Assembly (NCBI RefSeq): GCF_030286555.1
Contig: NZ_JASVWF010000008.1
Location: 186,001 to 250,000 of the forward strand
Direction of reading: 5' to 3'
DNA length: 64,000 nt
Source of the DNA: Actinomycetospora termitidis
GTDB lineage: Bacteria > Actinomycetota > Actinomycetes > Mycobacteriales > Pseudonocardiaceae
Below, in pieces: positions 34,185 through 42,030 of the stretch (position 1 is its first letter; the number at the start of each line of letters is the position of its first letter). The position numbers and the translations under genes were made by a program. Below the pieces are notes generated by a model, which saw nothing but the letters and a program-made list of their open reading frames with translations, was not told where the DNA came from and did no database searches.

Positions 34185-34276
34185 CTTGTCGCGGGCTACC
34201 GCTGCTCGCCCACCAGCCTGTCGCTGGGAATCCCCACGACAGGGCGACCCGGGGACAGCGGCAAACCGCGACAAGG
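34185..34276. repeat. Nested TTGTCG palindromic repeat
   Basis: CTTGTCGCGGGCTACCG at the left, CTGTCGCTGGGAATCCC with CACGACAGGG in the centre and CCGCGACAAGG at the right. In the centre both arms have changed together (CCTGTCG and CGACAGG instead of CTTGTCG and CGACAAG), a compensatory change that supports selection on the stem. Bases 34110-34184 show nothing else. Confidence 0.8.
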
Positions 34277-34312
34277 TGGTGCCCAGGGCGGATGCGGCAC
34301 CAGGCCGGCGGG

Positions 34313-34375
34313 CCGAGCGGGTACTGAGCGCTGTCCGAGCAGCCTCGCGGGAGCCCCGGGTACCCGCTGATCACA
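34313..34375 (-). repeat. Palindromic repeat, TGATCA-type family
   Basis: Inverted relative to the copies at 19 kb: reads CGAGCGGGTACTGAGCGCTG, then GGGTACCCGCTGATCACAGC. Followed directly by another TTGTCG element. Confidence 0.8.
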
Positions 34376-34384
34376 GCGCCCTCG

Positions 34385-34518
34385 GCTTGTCGCGGCGAAT
34401 CACAACGACAGGCCGGCGGGGACCATCCTGTCGCGGGCTCCTGACGCCCGCCGCCCGCCTTGTCGCTGTGAATCCCCACGACAAGGCGACCCGGGGATGG
34501 CGGCAAACCGCGACAAGG
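34385..34518. repeat. Nested TTGTCG palindromic repeat
   Basis: Contains CTTGTCGCGGCGAATCAC with AACGACAGG, a CCTGTCGCGGG / CCGCGACAAGG pair, and an inner CTTGTCGCTGTGAATCCC with CACGACAAGG. It looks like two overlapping units. Confidence 0.8.
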
Positions 34519-34542
34519 AAGCACGGCACACGCCCACACGCC

Positions 34543-34602
34543 CAACGGGCACTCAGCGCGGTCGATGCGGCCCCACGACAGCACTTCGTACCCGTTGATC
34601 AG
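34543..34602 (-). repeat. Palindromic repeat, TGATCA-type family
   Basis: CAACGGGCACTCAGCGCGG at the left and TACCCGTTGATCAGCGCG at the right; same orientation as the copy at 34313. Confidence 0.75.
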
Positions 34603-34612
34603 CGCGGGCCCC

Positions 34613-34640
34613 GCTTGTCGCTGGGAATCACCACGACAAG
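34613..34640. repeat. Single central TTGTCG dyad
   Basis: Only the 28-nt inner palindrome is left: CTTGTCGCTGGGAATCACC with ACGACAAG. The rest of the gap to 34777 shows no gene, apart from the GGAGG of the next one. Confidence 0.8.
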
Positions 34641-34777
34641 CCGCCGTCGACTCCGCGGCAGCCCGCGACGAGGAGGCACCGGACACGGCCCGGAAACGCC
34701 CGGCCGACCCCGTGATCGGTTCGACGAGGCCGTCCGGCGGGCGCATCCTGGACGTTCCCGCACCACGGAGGTGGGCC

Positions 34778-35011
34778 GTGACCGACGTCCCGGACCCCGA
34801 ACGCAGCAACACCGAGCACGACCAGACCGACGCCGCACTCTCGGACGCCGTCGAGGACGCCCTCAAGCCGGCGCAGCACGACGCGGTGATGGCCCTCTGG
34901 CAACGGGTGGTCCTCGGTCGGCTCGACCGCGGCGGCCCGCCGACCGAGGACGAGGAACTGCTGCGGCGGCTCTACGAGGGCGAACGGCCGGACGACCCGC
35001 CCTCCTCGTAG
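34778..35011 (+). CDS. Small acidic hypothetical protein
   Basis: Protein of 77 aa, strongly acidic with a central helix (ALKPAQHDAVMALWQRVVLG) and an ERPDDPPSS tail. GTG start with GGAGG 6 nt upstream. Family not recognised. Its last 40 bp overlap the convergent TetR gene. Confidence 0.6.
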   Translation: MTDVPDPERSNTEHDQTDAALSDAVEDALKPAQHDAVMALWQRVVLGRLDRGGPPTEDEELLRRLYEGERPDDPPSS

Positions 35012-35550
35012 CCGCTGCCGAGCGCGGTGCGCAGCAACGCGTCGAGCTCGTCGACGTGCGCGTCCGCGCCGGTCGCCAGGCACTGGACGAAGTAGCCGTC
35101 GACGGCGACCGCGAACGTACGCACCCGGGCGGGGTCGCCGGTGTGCCGCCCGGCGAGGTCGGCGAGGAGGTCGAGCCAGAGCCGCACGGCGTCGCGCAGG
35201 CCCGGACGGCGCGCGGCCAGCGCGTAGAGCTCGTAGCCGGCGGCGACCCGGGCACGGTTCGCGGTGAACAGGCCGACGAGCTCGGTGGCGAGCCAGGACG
35301 GATCCGCGCCGGCCGCCTCCGCCACGATCTGTTCGGTCCCGGAGCGCAGGGCGGTGACGAGCAGGTCGTCGAGCGAGTCGAAGTGGTGGGAGACGGCGCT
35401 GCGCGGGAGGCCGGCCTCGGCGGCGACCGCCTGGTGGGTCACTCCCGCCACACCGTCGCGGGCGATGACGGCGAGGACCGCCTCGACGAGCAGCCCTCGG
35501 CGTCGGAGGCCCCGACGACGACGCCCGTCGGGCTCGGCGTCCCCGGTCAC
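34972..35550 (-). CDS. TetR-family repressor of the SMR pair
   Basis: Repressor of 192 aa. The N-terminal HTH (residues about 15-60, GVTHQAVAAEAGLPRSAVSH then HFDSLDDLL) precedes a helical ligand domain. Its GTG overlaps the stop of the second SMR gene (GTGA), so it is translated with the efflux genes. The palindrome over the first SMR start (36213-36230) is a natural operator, giving a drug-inducible, self-limiting operon. Distal location of the regulator inside its own operon is notable. Confidence 0.88.
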   Translation of the reverse strand: MTGDAEPDGRRRRGLRRRGLLVEAVLAVIARDGVAGVTHQAVAAEAGLPRSAVSHHFDSLDDLLVTALRSGTEQIVAEAAGADPSWLATELVGLFTANRARVAAGYELYALAARRPGLRDAVRLWLDLLADLAGRHTGDPARVRTFAVAVDGYFVQCLATGADAHVDELDALLRTALGSGYEEGGSSGRSPS

Positions 35551-35870
35551 CCGGCCCCGCCGTAGACCACGACCACCCCGACCAGCACGAGCAGCAGGCC
35601 GACGACGTGGCGACGGTCGAGACGGTCCCCGAACACGAGCACCCCGGCCGTCGCGGCGAGCACGATGCCCGACCCGCTCCAGATCCCGTAGCCGACCGCC
35701 AGCGGGAGGCCCCGCGCGATCGCCTGCGACATCAGCATCACCGAGACCGCCATGCCGGCGAATGCGACGGCCACCCACGAGAACCGTCGCAGGCCCTCCG
35801 ACGCCCGCGTCGCCGCGATGGCCAGCCCCTGCGCGAGGACCGATCCCAGCAGCAGGAGCGTCCCCGTCAC
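35547..35870 (-). CDS. SMR-family efflux subunit lacking the membrane glutamate
   Basis: Small multidrug resistance-type protein of 107 aa with four membrane helices. The key helix-1 glutamate of SMR pumps is replaced: the segment reads VLAQGLAIAATRASEG, with Gln14. GYGIWSGSGIVLAATAGVLV is the helix 3 signature (family G-x-A-Y-A-x-W-x-G-x-G). It overlaps the upstream SMR gene by 4 bp. Paired SMRs (EbrAB, YkkCD type) act as heterodimers, so this is probably the non-protonating half. Confidence 0.88.
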   Translation of the reverse strand: MTGTLLLLGSVLAQGLAIAATRASEGLRRFSWVAVAFAGMAVSVMLMSQAIARGLPLAVGYGIWSGSGIVLAATAGVLVFGDRLDRRHVVGLLLVLVGVVVVYGGAG

Positions 35871-36223
35871 GACGGCCCCGTCGTCGACCGCGGGCCGAGC
35901 TGCATCGCGAGCGCCCCGAGCAGGATCAGGACGAGGCCGACGCCCTGCGCCGCGGCGAGGGGGTCACCGAACAGGAGCGCACTCGACACCGTCGCCACCA
36001 CGAGTCCGCACCCGGTCAGGGTCCCGTAGGCGATGCCGAGGGTGAGCCCGTACCGGAGGGCGCGGGAGAACAGCACGATCGACGTCGTGTAACCGGTCAG
36101 CACCCCGAGCGAGGGCAGCAGGACGGTGAACCCCTGCGCTGCGTGCAGCAGGAGCGTCCCGCCGACCTCGCAGACGATCGACGCCGCGAGCAGGAGCAGG
36201 CCGCGGATTCTTTCGGGACGCAC
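35867..36223 (-). CDS. SMR-family efflux subunit with conserved glutamate
   Basis: SMR protein of 118 aa with four membrane helices. ASIVCEVGGTLLLHAAQGF holds Glu19, the proton and cation site, and GIAYGTLTGCGLVVATVSSA is the helix 3 motif. GTG start at 36223 lies within an 18-bp palindrome. First gene of the SMR-SMR-TetR operon, divergent from the VOC gene at 36264. Likely exports cationic or polyaromatic compounds. Confidence 0.9.
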   Translation of the reverse strand: MRPERIRGLLLLAASIVCEVGGTLLLHAAQGFTVLLPSLGVLTGYTTSIVLFSRALRYGLTLGIAYGTLTGCGLVVATVSSALLFGDPLAAAQGVGLVLILLGALAMQLGPRSTTGPS

Positions 36224-36230
36224 GTCCCGA
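36213..36230. promoter_or_regulatory. Palindromic TetR operator over the SMR start codon
   Basis: TCGGGACGCACGTCCCGA: 8-bp arms with a 2-bp centre, perfect. It overlaps the GTG start of the first SMR gene and lies 34 bp upstream of the divergent VOC gene, so a bound repressor could block both. Confidence 0.7.
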
Positions 36231-36263
36231 TAGTTGCACGGACCGCCCGGGTACACCAGCCGC

Positions 36264-37250
36264 ATGTCCGACATCGCCCCGCACGGCCTGCACCACGTGA
36301 CGGCCATCGCCTCGGATCCGCAGCGCAACGTCGACTTCTACACGCGCGTGCTCGGGCTGCGCCTGGTCAAGACGACCGTCAACTTCGACGCCCCGGGGAA
36401 CTACCACCTCTACTACGGCGACGACGCCGGACGACCGTCGACACTGCTCACCTTCTTCCCCTGGCCCGACGCCGAGCGGGGTCGGCAGGGCACGGGCCTC
36501 ACGACCGCGACCGCGTTCTCGGTGCCGCCGGAGTCGCTCGGCTGGTGGCAGGACCACCTGGCCCGGCACGACGTGGACCTCGTCGCGGGCCCGCACGATC
36601 GCGAGACCGCGGGGCACGACGAGGAGGTCCTGACGCTGCGCGACCCCGACGGGCTCGTCCTCGACCTGGTCGCCGCGCCGGGCGACGCCCGGTCCGGGTG
36701 GGACGGTGTGGCGGACGTCCCGACGGAGCACGCCGTACGGGGCCTGCACTCGGTCACGCTGACGGAGCGGGAGCTCGAGGCCACCGCCACGATGCTCACG
36801 GGGCTGCTCGGGATGAACGCCGAGGGCGGCGGGGACCGCGCCCGTTTCGACATGGGGCCGGACCGTCCCGGCACCGTTGTCGACGTGGCCACGAGCGCCA
36901 ACGGTGACTCGGGCCTGCAGGCCGGCGGCACCGTCCACCACATCGCCTTCCGGACGCCCGACCGAGCGACCCAGGAGCGGTGGCGCGACGAGCTGGTGGA
37001 GGCCGGACTGGAGGTCACGCCGATCCTGGACCGTCAGTACTTCACGTCGATCTACTTCCGGGAGCCCGGCGGGGTGCTGTTCGAGATCGCCACCGACCAG
37101 CCGGGGTTCGACGTGGACGAGCCGTTGCTCGAGCTGGGCCGGCACCTCAAGCTCCCGCCGTGGCTGGAACCGGACCGGGAGCAGATCGAGCGGTCGCTCC
37201 CCGCGCTGCACCTGGACGACACGACCGTCACCGGCCCGGAGCACGGGTGA
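36264..37250 (+). CDS. Two-domain VOC-family dioxygenase-like protein (MhqO type)
   Basis: Protein of 328 aa made of two glyoxalase/dioxygenase modules (residues about 6-135 and 155-285). Metal-ligand candidates are His10-His11 in LHHVTAIA, His in VHHIAFRTPD, and Glu in GVLFEIATD. Relatives include the MhqA/MhqO ring-cleaving dioxygenases, induced by quinones. TACACC lies 6 nt before the ATG, so it may be leaderless. It shares the operator region with the divergent SMR operon, which suggests a common response to an aromatic or quinone-like toxicant. The next gene overlaps its stop. Confidence 0.87.
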   Translation: MSDIAPHGLHHVTAIASDPQRNVDFYTRVLGLRLVKTTVNFDAPGNYHLYYGDDAGRPSTLLTFFPWPDAERGRQGTGLTTATAFSVPPESLGWWQDHLARHDVDLVAGPHDRETAGHDEEVLTLRDPDGLVLDLVAAPGDARSGWDGVADVPTEHAVRGLHSVTLTERELEATATMLTGLLGMNAEGGGDRARFDMGPDRPGTVVDVATSANGDSGLQAGGTVHHIAFRTPDRATQERWRDELVEAGLEVTPILDRQYFTSIYFREPGGVLFEIATDQPGFDVDEPLLELGRHLKLPPWLEPDREQIERSLPALHLDDTTVTGPEHG

Positions 37251-37591
37251 GCGGGACGGACACCGACGTGCTCCGCCGGGCCGCCGACGAGATCGAGCGG
37301 CTCGCCGCTCGGACCCCACCGGGCCGCTGGACGGTGCGGGGCCTGCTGGCGAGCCGTCCCGAGGTCGTCGCGGTCGACGCGGACGGGCGCACCGAGCACG
37401 TCGCCGAGGCCCGGGCCGCCAGCGCACAGTGGATCGTCACGACGGCGCCGGCGATCGCGCCGTCCCTCGTGGCCTGGCTCCGCGGGACCGCCGAGGGGCC
37501 GGGGCCGTATCCCCGGGCCGCCGTCGACCTCGCGAGGGCCGTGCTCGCAGCCCACGATCGCGAGTCGGGCGGCGACATGCGCAACGTCTGA
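37247..37591 (+). CDS. Hypothetical protein coupled to the VOC gene
   Basis: Protein of 114 aa, soluble. It has LRRAADEIERLAARTPPGRW and AWLRGTAEGPGPYPRAAVDL segments, typical of small actinobacterial proteins of unknown function. GTG start overlaps the VOC stop, so it is translated from the same message. Confidence 0.65.
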   Translation: MSGTDTDVLRRAADEIERLAARTPPGRWTVRGLLASRPEVVAVDADGRTEHVAEARAASAQWIVTTAPAIAPSLVAWLRGTAEGPGPYPRAAVDLARAVLAAHDRESGGDMRNV

Positions 37592-37621
37592 TGCGACCCG
37601 CCGCCGAACTCCCGGTCGCCG

Positions 37622-38281
37622 TCAGGTCCTGGCGACCGCCATCGCGCGCGGGCGCAGGAGGTGTCCGGCCGTCACGAGTGCTGCGACGGAGAGCAGGTCG
37701 GCCACCGTCAGCCCGTGCCGCGAGGTGAGGACGAGCAACGTCGGCCCCTCGACGGCCTTGTTCACCACGACCCACACCCCCGCGACGACGACGAGGCCGA
37801 CCGCCAGCAGGAGCCGTGGCACGCGGCCCAGGCCCTCGGTCCACCTGCGGGGGACCTCGCGGACCTCGTGGTCGGGCGGGACCGGCATCGCCCACCGCAG
37901 GACCGCGACGACGAGGGCGATCACGACGACGTGCAGCACGGCCGAGATCAGCCCGGCGAGGATGCGGCCCTCGGTGCCCGCCAGGACGTCCGCCCCGAGC
38001 GACACCACGGCGACGGCTCCGACCGACCACGTCAGCACCGACGCCGGCCGGCGCGCCCGGCGGCGCACCACCGACCACGCGAGCGCGCCGAGCAGGGTCC
38101 CGACGACGGCCCAGGACACCGTCACCGCCGGGGACAGGCCCGGGTACCGCCACGGACGCAGCCCCGCCCGCCACGCGACCGCGAACGCGAGGACCCCGAG
38201 CGCCGCCCCCACGAGGGCCACGCCGAGGACCGCGAGCACCCGCCACCCGGACGCCGGACGGCGCTCCTCGACACCTGCCAT
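37622..38281 (-). CDS. Six-helix membrane protein of unknown function
   Basis: Protein of 219 aa with hydrophobic segments near residues 14-36, 50-70, 82-102, 108-130, 158-178 and 190-208. WTEGLGRVPRLLLAVGLVVV separates the last two. No transport motif is recognisable. ATG at 38281. Divergent from the hydrolase at 38378. Confidence 0.7.
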   Translation of the reverse strand: MAGVEERRPASGWRVLAVLGVALVGAALGVLAFAVAWRAGLRPWRYPGLSPAVTVSWAVVGTLLGALAWSVVRRRARRPASVLTWSVGAVAVVSLGADVLAGTEGRILAGLISAVLHVVVIALVVAVLRWAMPVPPDHEVREVPRRWTEGLGRVPRLLLAVGLVVVAGVWVVVNKAVEGPTLLVLTSRHGLTVADLLSVAALVTAGHLLRPRAMAVART

Positions 38282-38377
38282 CCACCCATCGTCCCCCGTC
38301 ACGTCACACCGACGCGGGTCGCGGTCGTCACGACGACGCGAGGTGAGCGAGCACCCGCCGTCGGGAAACCTCTGCGC

Positions 38378-39382
38378 ATGGACACGACGCAGCTCGAGAC
38401 GGTCCACGGACGCCGCACCCGTCGGCGGACCGTGACCGTCCACGGCGAGTCGGTCGGGTTCTGGGAGTCGATCCCGGCCCACCACGTCGAGGCCGGTCAC
38501 GAGGGCCCGTGGACCCATCCCGACGGCGAGGTGGTGGTGCTGGTGCACGGCATCGCCGGCAGCGCCGCCACGTGGCAGCCGGTGCTCGCCGAACTCGCCC
38601 GGCGCCGGGATCGTCGACACGTGATCGTGCCCGACCTGGTCGGGCACGGGTCGTCGTCGGCCCCGTGGGCGGACTACTCGCTCGGCGGCTACGCGACCGG
38701 GGTCCGCGACCTCCTCTCCGTGCTGGGGTACGACCACGCGGCGATCGTGGGCCACTCGCTGGGCGGCGGCGTCGTCCAGCAGTTCGCCCTGCAGTTCCCC
38801 GAGCACTGCGACCGGCTCGTCCTGGTCGCGTCCGGTGGGCTCGGGCGCGAGGTCAGCCCCGTGCTGCGCGCGGCCGCGCTGCCGGTCGCGGACTGGGTCC
38901 TCCCCGTCCTCACCAACCGCCACGTCGTCGACGCGGTCGGCCGGGTCGCGTACCGCGTGCCCGGACTCACGGCACTGCTGCGCGGATCCGTCGGCGAATC
39001 GGCGCGGTCGTTCGCCTCGCTGACCGACCCCGACCACCGTCAGGCGTTCCTCCACACCGCCCGCTCGGTCCTCGACCCGGGCGGTCAGCGCGTCCGCGCC
39101 ACGGACCGGCTCTACCTCACCGAGGGCCTGCCGACCCTGATCGTGTGGGGCACGGCGGACACGATGATCCCGGTCTCGCACGGGCACCGCGCCCATGCGC
39201 TCATACCGGGGAGCCGCCTCGAGCTGTTCGAGGGCGCAGGCCACTTCCCGCACGCGGACGACCCGGCGCACTTCACGGACCTGCTGGTCGACTTCCTCGA
39301 CCACACGCGGCCCTCACAGCGCAGCGCCCGGGACCAGGCCGCGCGGATCGCGGCCCACGCGGAGCTCGACCCGGTCCCGTAG
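38378..39382 (+). CDS. Alpha/beta-hydrolase
   Basis: Hydrolase of 334 aa. VVLVHGIAGSAATW gives the oxyanion loop, GHSLGGG the nucleophilic Ser, VWGTADTMIPV the Asp and GAGHFPHADDP the His. N-terminal 45 residues are an extra lead-in. The ATG at 38378 has no clear ribosome binding site; the recurring CCGTCGGGAA motif ends 11 nt before it. Ester, epoxide or C-C-bond hydrolysis are all possible for this family. Confidence 0.9.
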   Translation: MDTTQLETVHGRRTRRRTVTVHGESVGFWESIPAHHVEAGHEGPWTHPDGEVVVLVHGIAGSAATWQPVLAELARRRDRRHVIVPDLVGHGSSSAPWADYSLGGYATGVRDLLSVLGYDHAAIVGHSLGGGVVQQFALQFPEHCDRLVLVASGGLGREVSPVLRAAALPVADWVLPVLTNRHVVDAVGRVAYRVPGLTALLRGSVGESARSFASLTDPDHRQAFLHTARSVLDPGGQRVRATDRLYLTEGLPTLIVWGTADTMIPVSHGHRAHALIPGSRLELFEGAGHFPHADDPAHFTDLLVDFLDHTRPSQRSARDQAARIAAHAELDPVP

Positions 39383-39385
39383 GGC

Positions 39386-40171
39386 TCAGACCCCGGGCTC
39401 GTCGTACCGACTCCCGGCGAAGCTGCCGCCGACGAAGGCGTCGGTCCACGGGTCGGTCGGCAGATCGCGTCCGGCGAACACCTCGGCGTCGTCGGCGGAG
39501 CGGTACCCGAGCTCCGCGGCCGCGGTGAGCGACCAGCGCCGACGGGTGTTGTCCGAGACGCCCCACACCACGCGGAAACCGGGCGAGCGGACCGTGACCG
39601 CGGCCTCGACGAGCCGGGCCACGTCGTCGGGCGAGAGCCAGGTCGCGAGCGCGCGGGCGTCCGGCGGTTCCTCGATGCAGGTACCGATGCGCAGGCAGAC
39701 GACGTCCAGGCCGTAGCGGTCGTGGTAGAGGCTGCCGAGCGCCTCGCCGGCCACCTTGGCCACGCCGTAGAACGTGTCCGGACGGGGCGGCAGGTCGTCC
39801 GGGACCGGGTCGACGGCGGGGTGGAAGCCGACGGCGTGGTTGCTGCTGGCGAACACCACGCGCGGGACTCCGGCCCGGCGGGCCGCCTCGAACACGGTGA
39901 ACGTGCCGTGGATGTTCACGTCGAGGATCTCGTGCCACGGCGCCTCGGAGCTGATGCCCCCGAGGTGCACGACCGCGTCGGCGCCCCGGCACGCCGCCGT
40001 CAGCGCGTCCAGGTCGGTCACCGACGCCGTGACCACCTCCTCGCGCTCCCCCGGGTCCTCGACGGTGGCCACGTCGAGCAGGCGCAGGATGCGGTCCGGG
40101 CGGGCGAGGCGGGGGCGCAGCATCCCGCCGATTCGCCCTGCCGCGCCGGTGACGAGCAGCGTGTGGGTCAT
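39386..40171 (-). CDS. udh: Uronate dehydrogenase (NAD-dependent, extended SDR)
   Basis: Oxidises D-glucuronate or D-galacturonate to the aldarolactone. It has 261 aa, the length of Agrobacterium Udh, and shares its family-specific stretches: VTGAAGRIG, VVHLGGISSEAP, VFASSNHAVG, YGVAKVAGEALG (catalytic Tyr and Lys), RIGTCIEEPPDAR and VVWGVSDNTRRRW. ATG at 40171, with an in-frame ATG at 40180 also possible. The gene stands alone; its stop lies 4 bp from that of the convergent hydrolase. Confidence 0.88.
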   Translation of the reverse strand: MTHTLLVTGAAGRIGGMLRPRLARPDRILRLLDVATVEDPGEREEVVTASVTDLDALTAACRGADAVVHLGGISSEAPWHEILDVNIHGTFTVFEAARRAGVPRVVFASSNHAVGFHPAVDPVPDDLPPRPDTFYGVAKVAGEALGSLYHDRYGLDVVCLRIGTCIEEPPDARALATWLSPDDVARLVEAAVTVRSPGFRVVWGVSDNTRRRWSLTAAAELGYRSADDAEVFAGRDLPTDPWTDAFVGGSFAGSRYDEPGV

Positions 40172-40251
40172 GGTCGCCATGGTGCGGCACGGGACGGGGT
40201 ACTCCACCGGCACGCACGGCGAGCGGAGCCGTCGGAGGAAGGGACTCACAC

Positions 40252-40422
40252 ATGAGCACGGAGAAGAAGGCCGACAACAAGATCGACGAGGTCGCGGGCA
40301 AGGTCAAGGAGGCCGTCGGCAAGACGGTCGGCAACGAGTCCCTGACCGCCGAGGGCAAGGCCCAGTCGACCAAGGCCAACGTCAAGCAGGCCGGCGAGAA
40401 GGTCAAGGACGCCTTCAAGTAG
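40252..40422 (+). CDS. CsbD-family stress protein
   Basis: Small hydrophilic protein of 56 aa, rich in Lys, Glu and Ala, with KIDEVAGKVKEAVGK and AEGKAQSTKANVKQAGEKVK repeats typical of CsbD. Family members are general-stress proteins of unknown mechanism. GGAGGAAGGG precedes the ATG by about 8 nt. GGGTAC about 55 nt upstream resembles a SigB-type -10, but no matching -35 was found. Low-GC codon use (many AAG) is due to its lysine content. Confidence 0.92.
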   Translation: MSTEKKADNKIDEVAGKVKEAVGKTVGNESLTAEGKAQSTKANVKQAGEKVKDAFK

Positions 40423-40436
40423 GCCGCCCCCGACGA

Positions 40437-40486
40437 CACGAACGGGCCGTTCGTCACCTTCTTCGGTGAGGAGCGGCCCGTTCGTG
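40437..40486. terminator. Strong bidirectional terminator hairpin
   Basis: Perfect 13-bp stem CACGAACGGGCCG / CGGCCCGTTCGTG with a 24-nt loop that itself holds TCACC-ttcttc-GGTGA. It separates the csbD-like gene from the convergent acyl-CoA ligase gene and can fold from either strand. Confidence 0.85.
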
Positions 40487-40488
40487 CG

Positions 40489-42030
40489 TCAGGAGCCGAG
40501 CAGCTGCGCCCGGATCTCCGCCTTCAGCACCTTGCCGAGCTTCGAGCGGGGCAGATCCGGCCAGATCTCGACCTGCTTCGGGCTCTTGACGCTGCCGATG
40601 CGGGCCTTGACGAACGACGTCACCTCGGCCGGGTCGACGCTGCTCCCCGGCCGCAGCTGCAGCACGGCCGTGACCCGCTCGCCCCACTTCTCGTCGGGCA
40701 GCCCGATCACCGCACCGTCGGCCACCGCGGGGTGCGCGAGGAGCGCCTGCTCGACCTCGGTGGAGTACACGTTGAACCCGCCGGTGATCACCATGTCCTT
40801 GGCGCGGTCGACGATGAACAGGAACCCGTCGTCGTCGAGGTAGCCGATGTCCCCGGTGTGGTGCCAGCCGTGCTTCGACGCCTCGGCGGTGGCCGCCTCG
40901 TCGTCGAGATAGCCGCGCATCACCAGCGAGCCGCGGACCACGATCTCCCCGCGTTCGCCGTGCTCCAGCAGGCGGCCGTCCTCGGCCATGATCGCCACGG
41001 TGACCATCGGCGAGGGGCGCCCCGCCGACGAGAGCCGGGCCGTCGCGATCGCCCCGTCGGGCCCGACGTGGTCGGCGGGCGCCATCGTCGAGATCATCAT
41101 CGGCGCCTCGGTCTGGCCGAAGAGCTGCGCCATCACCGGCCCGATCCGGGTCCACGCCTCCTCCAGCCGGGAGGCCGACATGGGCGCCGCGCCGTACCAG
41201 AAGCACTGCAACGACGTCAGGTCGCGCCCGGGCAGCGACGGGTGGTCCAGCACCATGTAGATCAGCGTCGGCGGCAGGAACGTGTGCGTGACGCGGTGGC
41301 GCTCGACGTGGTCGAGGAAGCCCCCGACGTCGGGTGAACGCATGATCACGATCGAGCCGCCGCGGCGCAGCACCGGGAAGCACAGCACCCCGGCGGCGTG
41401 CGTCAGCGGCGCCAGCGCCAGGTAGACCGGGAGGCCGCCGCCCGCCGGCCACGGGTAGCTCATCAGCGTGATCGCGGTCATCGACTCGAGGTTCGTGCCG
41501 GTCAGCATCACGCCCTTGGGCCGGCCGGTGGTCCCGCCCGTCCCGACGATCATGGCGAGGTCGTCGCCCGGGTCACGGTCGACGTCGTCGGCACCCGTCG
41601 TCAGGAAGTCCTCGAGGCGCACGGCCCAGTCGGGCCCGCCGTCGTCGAGGCAGACCAGCGTCCGCAGCCGCGGCAGGGCGCCGCGGATCGCGTCGACGAG
41701 CGGCGCGAAGGAGGCCTGGAAGAAGAGCACCGTGCAGCCGAACAGCTCGAGCAGCTCGCGGTTCTCGGCCGCCTCGTTGCGCGGGTTGACCGGGCACCAG
41801 ATCGCCCCGGCGCGACTGATGCCGAACACGCAGGTGAACGCGGTGGGGTCGTTGGCCGAGAGGATCGCGACCCGCTCGCCCGGCGCGACCCCGTCCGCCA
41901 CCAGCGCCGACGCGACGCGGCCGGCCAGCCGCGTCACGTCGGCGTAGGTCGCCACCTCGCCGTCGCAGACCAGGCAGGGCGCGTCGGGATCCAGCGACGC
42001 ACCCTTGTCCAGGTGGTCGACGAGCCGCAT
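40489..42030 (-). CDS. Acyl-CoA synthetase (AMP-dependent ligase)
   Basis: ANL-superfamily ligase of 513 aa that activates a carboxylate with ATP and CoA. VGTGGTTGRPKGVMLT is the P-loop, LFGQTEAPMM the A5 motif, HTGDIGYLDDDGF and RAKDMVITGGFNVYSTEVE the hinge region, and SKLGKVLKAEIRAQL carries the C-terminal catalytic Lys. ATG overlaps the SDR stop (TGATG). With the upstream SDR and the divergent TetR it forms a small acid-catabolic unit; a fatty or aromatic acid substrate is likely. Confidence 0.93.
   Translation of the reverse strand: MRLVDHLDKGASLDPDAPCLVCDGEVATYADVTRLAGRVASALVADGVAPGERVAILSANDPTAFTCVFGISRAGAIWCPVNPRNEAAENRELLELFGCTVLFFQASFAPLVDAIRGALPRLRTLVCLDDGGPDWAVRLEDFLTTGADDVDRDPGDDLAMIVGTGGTTGRPKGVMLTGTNLESMTAITLMSYPWPAGGGLPVYLALAPLTHAAGVLCFPVLRRGGSIVIMRSPDVGGFLDHVERHRVTHTFLPPTLIYMVLDHPSLPGRDLTSLQCFWYGAAPMSASRLEEAWTRIGPVMAQLFGQTEAPMMISTMAPADHVGPDGAIATARLSSAGRPSPMVTVAIMAEDGRLLEHGERGEIVVRGSLVMRGYLDDEAATAEASKHGWHHTGDIGYLDDDGFLFIVDRAKDMVITGGFNVYSTEVEQALLAHPAVADGAVIGLPDEKWGERVTAVLQLRPGSSVDPAEVTSFVKARIGSVKSPKQVEIWPDLPRSKLGKVLKAEIRAQLLGS

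Noticed and set aside
40190-40252. SigB-type promoter for the csbD-like gene
   Set aside because: GGGTAC is present but no GTTT-like -35 lies at the right distance; kept only as a remark.
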